From DASYVD01 sp050693035 (GTDB taxonomy: Bacteria > Actinomycetota > UBA4738 > CALAEC01): a DNA stretch of 14,164 bases. Shown piece after piece: positions 7,659-13,787 of this stretch. Positions within the stretch are counted from its first letter, which is position 1. Every line of letters begins with the position of its first letter. The stretch lies in NCBI GenBank assembly GCA_050693035.1, contig JBOGWB010000066.1:1-14164 (forward strand). The letters are read 5' to 3'. The position numbers and the translations under genes were made by a program. The notes below the pieces were generated by a model, which was given only the letters and a program-made list of their open reading frames with translations, had not been told where the DNA came from and did no database searches.

Positions 7659-8717
7659 ATGCGCGACGAAGTGCGGCTCACGAAGTTCAGCCACGGCGCC
7701 GGGTGAGCGTGCAAGCTGGGTCCTGAGGACCTTGCCCAGGTGCTGGGCGAACTCACTCAAGCTTCAGCCGAAGGCGTCGTGGTGGCCACCGAGACCGGCG
7801 ACGACGCGGCGGTGTACGCGCTCCCGGACGGGCGCGGGCTGGTGCAGACCGTGGACTTCTTCACTCCCATCGTGGACGACCCGTTCGATTGGGGGAGGAT
7901 CGCCGCCGCCAACGCCATGAGCGACGTGTGGGCGATGGGCGGGGGCCCCGTGCTGGCCCTCAACCTCGTGGCGTGGCCAATCGAGGAGCTTTCCCTGGAC
8001 CTGCTGGGGCGGGTCCTGGCGGGAGGGGCCAAGGTCGCCGGCGAGGCCGGCGTGTCCATCGTGGGAGGTCACAGCATCCACGACCCCGAGCCGAAGTACG
8101 GCATGGCCGTGACCGGATTCGTCGAGCTCGACCGCGTGGTGCGGAACTCGACCGCGCCGGCGGACGCCCGGCTGTTCCTCACCAAGCCGCTGGGGACGGG
8201 GATCCTCACCACCGGCATCAAGCGCGGCGTGACCCCTCCGGAGCAGGTGGCCCGGGCGGTGGAGATCATGACCGCCCTGAACGCCCCCGCGTCGGAGGCG
8301 ATGGTGGCGGCGGGCGCGGAGGCCGCCACGGACGTAACCGGGTACGGGATGCTCGGCCACCTCCACATCATGCTGGCCGCGTCAGGAGTGAGAGCGGAGA
8401 TCGAAGCCCCGACGGTGCCGTTCCTCCCGGGCACGCTGGAACTGGCCCGGCGGGGCGTGGTCCCCGGGGGCACGCGCTCGAACCACCGGTTCGTGGCGCC
8501 GCACGTCGACTGGGGGGAGCTCCCCGAAGCTGAGCAGTTGGCTCTGGCCGACGCCCAAACCTCGGGAGGGCTCCTGATCGTGGCCTCGGAGGAGCGAGCC
8601 GGAGGACTGGTTCGCGAGCTGGAGGTCCGTGGCGTCGAGGCCGCCGAGATCGGGCGGACGGCGGAGGGACCGCCAGGGCGGATCACCGTCCGGGGGCGGG
8701 TCGTGGGAGGGGCCTGA
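7659..8717 (+). CDS. selD: Selenide, water dikinase (SelD) with in-frame UGA selenocysteine
   Basis: Makes selenophosphate, the selenium donor for selenocysteine and selenouridine, from selenide and ATP. Read from ATG 7659 through TGA 7704-7706, the protein is 352 residues, close to the 347 of the E. coli enzyme. The start reads MRDEVRLTKFSHGAG-U-ACKLGP. U16 falls on catalytic Cys17 of E. coli, C18 on its Cys19 and K19 on the essential Lys20. Downstream are TGDDAAVY (46-53, nucleotide/metal site), VQTVDFFTP, NAMSDVWAMGG, GHSIHD, TKPLGTGI, DVTGYGMLGHL and DAQTSGGLL, all SelD hallmarks. The frame is the same on both sides of the TGA, so no frameshift is needed. Without read-through, the first usable start would be GTG 7740, which removes the catalytic loop. 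The genes selA, selB and tRNA-Sec are not in the window. The cysteine operon follows after about 80 bases. Confidence 0.9.
7704..7735 (+). promoter_or_regulatory. Bacterial SECIS-like hairpin after the selD UGA
   Basis: Directly after the TGA (7704-7706), GCAAG (7711-7715) pairs with CTTGC (7731-7735) and GTCC (7720-7723) with GGAC (7727-7730), closing a UGA apical loop at 7724-7726. The loop begins 17 bases after the UGA and has G as its second base. Both fit the published bacterial SECIS rules (G in the first two loop bases, 16-37 base spacing). An alternative lower stem, CTGGG with CCCAG (7716-7720 with 7735-7739), gives the same apical loop. The element would recruit SelB with Sec-tRNA. 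Confidence 0.6.
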
Positions 8718-8749
8718 AGGCTGGCCTGTGGGAGAGCTCGGGCCGAAAT

Positions 8750-8770
8750 TCCTATCCGGTTGATAGGATT
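8750..8770 (+). promoter_or_regulatory. Dyad operator candidate overlapping a -10 box before the cysteine operon
   Basis: TCCTATC (8750-8756) and GATAGGA (8762-8768) form a perfect 7-bp inverted repeat around CGGTT. TAGGAT (8765-8770) inside the right arm could serve as a -10 box, so a bound dimer would block transcription. The A/T-rich dyad stands out in this GC-rich DNA. Its shape resembles targets of Rrf2-family regulators (IscR/CymR type), which often control sulfur and Fe-S genes; that link is inference only. Confidence 0.5.
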
Positions 8771-8798
8771 CCTTCTTGAGGAGCCAGCGGGCCAGGGG

Positions 8799-9248
8799 GT
8801 GGAGGACGAGATAGCAGGCATCGAGCTGTCCAGGGAGCTGTACGAGCAGATGGTGTCCCACGCCTTGAAGGGCTATCCGAACGAAGCCTGCGGAGCCGTG
8901 GCCGGGATGGAGGGGAAGGCGGTTCGCGTGTACCCGATGCGGAATGCGGAGGAGAGCCCGGTCGTCTACCGCTTCGACGAACGGGAACAGCTCAGGGTGT
9001 TCGATGAGATCGAGGGCAGCGGCTGGGACCTCCTGGCCTTCTTCCACTCCCACACCCACACGGAAGCTTTCCCTTCTCCCACGGACGTGGCCCAGGCCCA
9101 CTGGAGGGACCCGCTGACGGGCGATCTGGTCCCGGCGTATCCGGGCACCCGGTACCTCATCCTGTCGCTGCGCGACGAGGAGCCGAGCCTGCGGGGGTTC
9201 CGCTTCGAGGAAGGCGAGCCGACGGAGGAGGACGTGAGGATCACGTGA
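8799..9248 (+). CDS. mec: JAMM-family metallopeptidase, Mec-like (releases cysteine from CysO)
   Basis: A zinc hydrolase of the JAB1/MPN/Mov34 (JAMM) family. The M. tuberculosis homologue (Rv1334) cuts the CysO-cysteine bond in the last step of sulfur-carrier-dependent cysteine synthesis. Numbered from GTG 8799 (149 residues), it has the catalytic glutamate E29 in NEACGAVAG and the zinc motif H83-S-H85 followed by seven residues, S93 and D96 (HSHTHTEAFPSPTD), the complete JAMM signature. The stop overlaps the next start (GTGA), indicating translational coupling. The start is uncertain: GTG 8799 fits the homologue's N-terminus, with GAGGAG at 8778-8783 rather far upstream; TTG 8760 is also in frame but sits inside the operator dyad. 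Here Mec may also trim the extended CysO. Confidence 0.85.
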   Translation: MEDEIAGIELSRELYEQMVSHALKGYPNEACGAVAGMEGKAVRVYPMRNAEESPVVYRFDEREQLRVFDEIEGSGWDLLAFFHSHTHTEAFPSPTDVAQAHWRDPLTGDLVPAYPGTRYLILSLRDEEPSLRGFRFEEGEPTEEDVRIT

Positions 9249-10102
9249 CCGAGTTCACCGAGGACCAGGTCCTCCGATACGCGCGCCACATCATCCTGCC
9301 GGGCATCGGCGGGAACGGGCAGCGCAAGCTCATGGAGGCCAAGGTGTTGCTGGTCGGCGCCGGCGGGTTGGGGTCTCCCGCGGCCATGTATCTGGCCGCC
9401 GCCGGGGTGGGCACGCTCGGGCTGGTGGACTTCGACCGCGTCGACCTCTCGAACCTCCAGCGGCAGCTCCTCCACGACACCGATGACGTGGGCCGCCCCA
9501 AGGTCGAGTCCGCGCGGGAGCGGCTGCGGTTGCTGAACCCGAACGTGGAGGTGGTCCCCCACGACCTCATGCTGACCTCCGAGAACGCGTTCGAAGTGCT
9601 GGAGCCGTACGACGTGATCGTGGACGGGAGCGACAACTTCCCGGTGCGTTACCTGGTGAACGACGCGACCCAGATGCTCGGCAAGCCGCTCGTCTACGGA
9701 TCGATCTACCAGTTCGAGGGACAGGCCTCGGTCTTCCTGCCCGGATCCGAGACGCCGTGCTACCGGTGTCTGTTTCCCCACCCCCCGCCGCCCGGGACCG
9801 TGCCGTCGTGCGCCGAGGCCGGCGTGTTCGGCGTCCTGCCGGGCATCATCGGGTCGATCCAGGCTGTCGAAGCCATCAAGCTCGTGATCGGGGTGGGGGA
9901 GCCACTGGTCGGCAAGCTCCTGCTGTTCGACGCCCTGGCGATGGAGTTCACCACGGTGAAGCTGAAGTGGGATCCCGACTGCCCGGTGTGCGGTAAGCAC
10001 CCCACCGTCACCGAGCTCATCGACTACGAGGCGTTCTGCGGGCTGTCACCGGGTCAGGCGCCCCCCGAGGCCGAGCGAGCCCCGGCCGCCAGGTCGGAGT
10101 GA
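9245..10102 (+). CDS. MoeB/MoeZ/ThiF-type adenylyltransferase without rhodanese domain
   Basis: An E1-like enzyme that adenylates the C-terminal glycine of ubiquitin-like sulfur carriers, here most likely CysO. Its 285 residues show the ATP loop GAGGLGSP (38-45), DFDRVDLSNLQRQ (62-74), the zinc cysteines C172/C175 (CYRC) and C246/C249 (CPVC), and C189 (SCAEAGVFG) at the position of the catalytic cysteine of MoeB. The linker LIDYEAFCG (258-266), typical of MoeZ before its rhodanese domain, is present, but the protein stops about 20 residues later. A separate sulfur donor is therefore needed. GTG 9245 overlaps the mec stop, and cysO starts two bases after its stop. In M. tuberculosis the equivalent MoeZ is encoded elsewhere, so this operon gathers the whole pathway. 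MoaD or ThiS may be additional partners. Confidence 0.88.
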   Translation: MTEFTEDQVLRYARHIILPGIGGNGQRKLMEAKVLLVGAGGLGSPAAMYLAAAGVGTLGLVDFDRVDLSNLQRQLLHDTDDVGRPKVESARERLRLLNPNVEVVPHDLMLTSENAFEVLEPYDVIVDGSDNFPVRYLVNDATQMLGKPLVYGSIYQFEGQASVFLPGSETPCYRCLFPHPPPPGTVPSCAEAGVFGVLPGIIGSIQAVEAIKLVIGVGEPLVGKLLLFDALAMEFTTVKLKWDPDCPVCGKHPTVTELIDYEAFCGLSPGQAPPEAERAPAARSE

Positions 10103-10104
10103 CG

Positions 10105-10443
10105 ATGGCGGTTCGGGTCAAGGTCCCTACGATCCTCCGCCGGCACACCGGCGGTCAGGCCGTGCTCGAAGCCGATGGCGCCACGGTGGCCGAGGTATTC
10201 GAGGACCTCGAGTCCCAGCATCCCGGTTTCACCGCGGGCCTCCTCGACGAACACGGGGGGCTGCACCGGTTCGTGAACGTCTACCTGAACGACGAGGACG
10301 TCCGGTACCTGGGAGCGCTCGAGACGGAAGTCGAGGAAGGTGACGTCCTCTCGATCCTCCCCGCGGTCGCGGGCGGGGCTCCTTCCCAGGCCCTCCGCGG
10401 CCGCTCCGGAGACCCGGATCCGGAGCACCGCTTCGTCGAGTGA
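10105..10443 (+). CDS. cysO: CysO-like ubiquitin-fold sulfur carrier with C-terminal extension
   Basis: A small ThiS/MoaD-like protein that carries sulfide as a C-terminal thiocarboxylate for cysteine synthesis. Read from ATG 10105 (ribosome binding site GGAG at 10096-10099), it has 112 residues. PTILRRHTGGQ at the start and LHRFVNVYLNDEDVR in the middle match mycobacterial CysO closely. The family ends in ILPAVAGG, whose last glycine is activated. Here that diglycine is at 90-91 and is followed by 21 more residues (from APSQALRGR to the end), so the chemistry needs removal of the tail, as QbsD does for QbsE. GTG 10099 is an alternative start adding two residues. It lies between the adenylyltransferase and cysM genes; cysM follows after 87 bases with its own possible promoter. 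Confidence 0.88.
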   Translation: MAVRVKVPTILRRHTGGQAVLEADGATVAEVFEDLESQHPGFTAGLLDEHGGLHRFVNVYLNDEDVRYLGALETEVEEGDVLSILPAVAGGAPSQALRGRSGDPDPEHRFVE

Positions 10444-10518
10444 GGCTTCCTACCGTCTCATGGTCTCCTTCTGCGGCCGCGATCGGGCCAGGAGGCGCCA
10501 GGCGTCAGCATCCGCTGG

Positions 10519-10530
10519 GATAATCGCCCC
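10519..10530 (+). promoter_or_regulatory. Candidate leaderless -10 box before cysM
   Basis: GATAAT (10519-10524) ends six bases before the GTG at 10531 and matches five of six bases of TATAAT. No good -35 is visible at the right distance. The placement suggests that cysM can start its own leaderless transcript in addition to operon read-through. The rest of the 87-base gap shows nothing else I can name. Confidence 0.42.
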
Positions 10531-11463
10531 GTGAAGGCCGCAGATATTCTCGACTCCATCGGCAACACGCCCCTCGTCGGGCTCTCCCGCCTGTCGCCGA
10601 AGCCGGGCGTTCGACTCTGGGCGAAGCTCGAGGGCCAGAACCCCACGGGCTCGCTCAAGGACCGGATCGCCCGGGCGATGATCGAGGACGCCGAGGCCTC
10701 CGGCGAGCTCACGTCCGACCGGGTCATCCTCGAGCCCACCTCCGGCAACACCGGCATCGCCCTGGCCCTGGTGGCCCGGCGGAAAGGCTACCGGCTGATG
10801 GTGGTGATGCCGGAGAACGCCGGCGAGGAACGAGTCCGCCTGCTGGAGCTGTTCGGGGCGGAGATCGTGTTCAGCCCCGCCGATGCGGGCACGAACGGCT
10901 CCATCGAGGTGGCTCGTCGGATGGCCGAGGACCCCAAGTACTTCATGCCGTTCCAGTACGGGAACCCGGCGAACCCGCGCGCCCACTACGAGGGAACGGG
11001 GGCGGAGATCGTCAGGGACCTCCCCGAGGTGACCCACTTCGTGGCCGGGTTGGGGACCGGCGGCACGCTCATGGGGGCGGGCCGCCGGCTCCGCGAGCAC
11101 AACCCGGAGGTCCAGATCATCGCGGCCGAACCGGAGATGGGGGAGCTCGTCTACGGGCTCCGGTCCCTGGAGGAAGGATTCATCCCGCCCGTGTTCGACC
11201 CGGAACGCCTCGACGGGAAGTTCCTGGTGGACTCCAAGCAGTCCCTGCGGTCGCTCCGCGAGCTCACCGAGAAGGAGGGGATCTTCGCGGGGATCTCCTC
11301 CGGGGCGGTGATCCACGTGGCCGTGCGGATCACCGAGGGGCTCGAGGAAGGGGATATCGTGTGTCTTCTGGCCGACGGCGGGTGGAAGTACCTGTCCGCC
11401 GACGCCTGGTCGACCGACCTGGAGACGGCGGAGAAGCAGGTGGAGACGACGCTGTGGTGGTAG
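10531..11463 (+). CDS. cysM: CysO-dependent cysteine synthase (O-phosphoserine sulfhydrylase), CysM-like
   Basis: A PLP enzyme of the cysteine-synthase fold that, in M. tuberculosis, joins O-phosphoserine to thiocarboxylated CysO. Its 310 residues contain the PLP lysine K43 in NPTGSLKDR, the substrate loop TSGNTG (70-75) and the phosphate-binding GLGTGGT. Placement in the CysO type rests on three points: the neighbouring cysO and mec genes; VYGLR (R211 aligns by eye with the arginine of M. tuberculosis CysM that selects O-phosphoserine); and the C-terminal stretch GWKYLS followed by a tail ending in W, which matches that enzyme. GTG is the start, with a leaderless-type -10 box in front. The alternative, an O-acetylserine sulfhydrylase, is less likely given the context. 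Confidence 0.92.
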   Translation: MKAADILDSIGNTPLVGLSRLSPKPGVRLWAKLEGQNPTGSLKDRIARAMIEDAEASGELTSDRVILEPTSGNTGIALALVARRKGYRLMVVMPENAGEERVRLLELFGAEIVFSPADAGTNGSIEVARRMAEDPKYFMPFQYGNPANPRAHYEGTGAEIVRDLPEVTHFVAGLGTGGTLMGAGRRLREHNPEVQIIAAEPEMGELVYGLRSLEEGFIPPVFDPERLDGKFLVDSKQSLRSLRELTEKEGIFAGISSGAVIHVAVRITEGLEEGDIVCLLADGGWKYLSADAWSTDLETAEKQVETTLWW

Positions 11464-11475
11464 CGGGGAGCGGGA

Positions 11476-12303
11476 GTGTCTGACCCGCGGCCGCTGGGGA
11501 TCTTCGACTCGGGTGTCGGGGGCCTGACCGTCGTCCGGGCCGTGATCGACCTCCTGCCCCGTGAGCCGGTGATCTACTTCGGCGACACGGCCCGGTCTCC
11601 CTACGGCCCAAGGGCGCTCGGGGAGATCCGCACATTCGCCCGCGAGATCGCCGCCTTTCTCCTGTCGCGCGACGTGAAGGTGCTCGTGGTTGCGTGCAAC
11701 TCCATCGAGGTGGCCGCGATCCGCGACCTCACCGAGGAGGCCGACGTCCCGGTGATGGGAGTCATCGAGTCCGGCGTCCGAGCCGCCCTCCGCGCCACCC
11801 GGACCGGCCGCATCGGCGTGATCGGCACCGAGGCCACCATCGCCACGGGCGAGTACGAGCGGGCGCTCCGGGATGCGGACGGTGGTGTCGAGCTCATCAG
11901 CCAGGCCTGCCCCGCGTTCGTTCCCCACGTGGAGCGGGGCGACACCACCAGCGACGAGCTCCTGACGATCTCACGCGAGTACCTCTCGCCACTCCGCGAC
12001 GCGGGAGTGGACGCTCTGATCCTCGGGTGCACTCACTACCCGCTGCTGTCGGGGCTCATCTCCCACGTGATGGGCCCGGAGGTTGCCCTGGTCTCCTCGG
12101 CGGAGGAAGCCGCGCGAGACCTGTACGGCCTTCTCTTGCGAGAGGGTTTGCTCCGTGATGAGGACGGGGCTCCCCGCCACGAGTTCCTCTGCTCCGGCGA
12201 CGCGGCATCGTTCAAGGATCTCGGGGGCCGGTTCCTCGGTCCCGAGGTCTCGGACGTCCGCCCCGTCGAGGTCCGGCCGGCGGAGCTGCGGAGCCCCCGA
12301 TGA
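11476..12303 (+). CDS. murI: Glutamate racemase
   Basis: Converts L- to D-glutamate for peptidoglycan in the cytoplasm. Its 275 residues are normal for the family. Motifs: FDSGVGGLTV (from 10, with D11 and S12), the first catalytic cysteine C74 in VACNS, and the second, C185, in GCTHYPLL (184-191) with H187. The start GTG 11476 follows the cysM stop by 12 bases, with GGGAG close in front, and the stop overlaps the next ATG (ATGA). murI lies in the same block in M. tuberculosis (Rv1338). It has no obvious link to cysteine synthesis, so the neighbourhood is probably conserved by operon history. Confidence 0.95.
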   Translation: MSDPRPLGIFDSGVGGLTVVRAVIDLLPREPVIYFGDTARSPYGPRALGEIRTFAREIAAFLLSRDVKVLVVACNSIEVAAIRDLTEEADVPVMGVIESGVRAALRATRTGRIGVIGTEATIATGEYERALRDADGGVELISQACPAFVPHVERGDTTSDELLTISREYLSPLRDAGVDALILGCTHYPLLSGLISHVMGPEVALVSSAEEAARDLYGLLLREGLLRDEDGAPRHEFLCSGDAASFKDLGGRFLGPEVSDVRPVEVRPAELRSPR

Positions 12304-13055
12304 GGCTGGCCGTCCTGGGAGCCCACGGCACCTGGCCCAAGCCGGGCGGGGCCACCAGCGGCTACCTGCTGAGCCACGACGGGTTCAACCTGTGGGTGGA
12401 TATGGGGACGGGCACGCTGGCGAATCTGCAGCGCCACGTGGGTCTGTTCGACGTCGGGGCCGTGGTGATCTCGCACTCCCACCCCGATCACGTGACCGAT
12501 CTCTACGCGTATCTCTTCGCTCGGATCTTCAGTCCTGAGCCGCCGCCGAGCATCCCGCTGTACGTGGCTCCAAAGGTCGTCGAACGGGCCCGGCCCCTGC
12601 TCTCGGACGACACCGCGGACATCGCCTTCGGACAGGCATTCCAGGTGGTGGAGGTGCAACCGGGCGAGACGTTCCACATGGGGCCCTTCACCGTGCGCAG
12701 CGCGCCGATGCGGCACACCGTGCCCACCATCGGTCTGCGCGCGGAAGCGGGGGGCGTTGCCGTCGCCTACACGGCGGACACGGGGCCCGCGGACGAGGTC
12801 ACCGACCTCGCCAAGGGCTCGGATCTCCTCCTGGCGGAAGCTTCCTGGCAGGAGGACGGGACCGATCGCCCTCCCATCCACCTGTCGGCCCGGGAGGCCG
12901 GCGAGGCGGCGTCCCGCGCCGGGGCCGGCCGCCTGATCCTCACCCACATCCGCCCGTACCTCGACTGGGACCTCTCGCGGGAGGAGGCCGCCAGGGTGTT
13001 CGAGGGCGATGTGGCGGTGGCGGAGGAAGGGATGGTCCTGGAGGTGGGAGGCTGA
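12300..13055 (+). CDS. Metallo-beta-lactamase-fold hydrolase, Rv1339-like (possible cAMP phosphodiesterase)
   Basis: A soluble zinc hydrolase of 251 residues. Metal ligands are visible: the HSHPDH motif (59-64, with H59, H61, D63 and H64), H139 in RHTVP, D160 in TADTG and H216 in LTHIRP; PPIHLSAREAG (191-201) is the further conserved block of this subfamily. Position between murI and rph matches M. tuberculosis Rv1339, which has been described as an atypical cyclic-nucleotide phosphodiesterase acting on cAMP. The fold is shared with RNase Z, so a tRNA-processing or other phosphodiester role cannot be ruled out. The ATG overlaps the murI stop by four bases, and its own stop overlaps the proposed CTG start of rph. 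It has no signal peptide. Confidence 0.85.
   Translation: MRLAVLGAHGTWPKPGGATSGYLLSHDGFNLWVDMGTGTLANLQRHVGLFDVGAVVISHSHPDHVTDLYAYLFARIFSPEPPPSIPLYVAPKVVERARPLLSDDTADIAFGQAFQVVEVQPGETFHMGPFTVRSAPMRHTVPTIGLRAEAGGVAVAYTADTGPADEVTDLAKGSDLLLAEASWQEDGTDRPPIHLSAREAGEAASRAGAGRLILTHIRPYLDWDLSREEAARVFEGDVAVAEEGMVLEVGG
13040..13054 (+). promoter_or_regulatory. Ribosome binding site and CTG start of rph
   Basis: GGAGGT (13040-13045) lies six bases before CTG 13052-13054. Translation from this CTG gives NRPDGRGPRDLRPV right after the initiator, which is the conserved N-terminus of RNase PH. The CTG overlaps the upstream stop as CTGA, like the GTGA and ATGA couplings elsewhere in the operon. No ATG, GTG or TTG lies in this frame near the conserved start. 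Confidence 0.65.
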
Positions 13056-13771
13056 ACCGTCCGGACGGTCGAGGTCCTCGGGACCTCAGGCCGGTTCGCT
13101 TCGAGACCGGCTACCTCGAGTGGGCGGAGGGCTCTGTGCTCCTCGAGGTGGGCAAGACGCGGGTGCTGTGCGCGGCCTCCCACGAGCCCGGCGTGCCCCG
13201 GTTCCTCGCCGGCGCGGGAACCGGATGGGTGACCGCCGAGTACTCGATGCTCCCGCGGTCGACCCAGGTTCGGACCCCCCGGGAGATCAGCCGGGGGCGG
13301 CCCTCGGGACGGACCCAGGAGATTCAGCGGCTCATCGGCCGGTCCCTTCGTTCTGTGGCACGCCTGGAGGCGATGGGCGAGAACACCATCTGGATCGACT
13401 GCGACGTGCTCCAGGCCGACGGCGGCACCCGCACGGCTTCCATCACCGCCGGGTACATCGCCCTGGCCCTGGCCGTCCGCGAGCTGAAGGACCGGGGGGT
13501 GATCCCTGGCGACGTCCTCGGAGATCCCGTCGCGGCGGTCAGCGTGGGCATCGTCGAGGGCGTCCCGCTGCTCGACCTCTGCTACGAGGAGGACGCCAAG
13601 GCCGACGTCGATTTCAACCTGGTCATGACGGGAACCGGCAAGCTCGTCGAGGTCCAGGGGACCGCCGAGGGCGCCCCGTTCTCCCGGGACGACCTCGACA
13701 CGATGGTGTCCCTGGGCGCCGAGGGCATCCAGCGTCTGACGGCCGTTCAACGCGAAGCGTCGGGCGCGTGA
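13052..13771 (+). CDS. rph: Ribonuclease PH
   Basis: A phosphate-dependent 3'-5' exoribonuclease that trims the ends of tRNA and other RNAs. Read from CTG 13052 the protein has 239 residues, the usual family length. Motifs in order: RPDGR (3-7), GWVTAEYSMLPRST, GRTQEIQRLIGRSLR (phosphate/RNA binding), DCDVLQADGGTRTASI, the acidic region EEDAKADVDFN and VMTGTGKLVEVQGTAE. The conserved N-terminus is only obtained by starting at CTG, with a good ribosome binding site in front; later starts such as GTG 13136 would remove the RPDGR region and the first strands. It sits between the Rv1339-like gene and rdgB, as in mycobacteria. Confidence 0.92.
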   Translation: MNRPDGRGPRDLRPVRFETGYLEWAEGSVLLEVGKTRVLCAASHEPGVPRFLAGAGTGWVTAEYSMLPRSTQVRTPREISRGRPSGRTQEIQRLIGRSLRSVARLEAMGENTIWIDCDVLQADGGTRTASITAGYIALALAVRELKDRGVIPGDVLGDPVAAVSVGIVEGVPLLDLCYEEDAKADVDFNLVMTGTGKLVEVQGTAEGAPFSRDDLDTMVSLGAEGIQRLTAVQREASGA

Positions 13772-13787
13772 ACCAGGCCGCCTCACG

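Noticed and set aside
7704..7706. TGA in selD as a true stop, frameshift or pseudogene mark
   Set aside because: The frame is continuous on both sides, the TGA sits exactly on the catalytic Cys/Sec position, the rest of SelD is intact, and a SECIS-like hairpin follows.
8760..8798. TTG 8760 as the start of mec
   Set aside because: It lies inside the 7-bp dyad and possible -10 region, adds residues without likeness to Mec homologues, and has no ribosome binding site.
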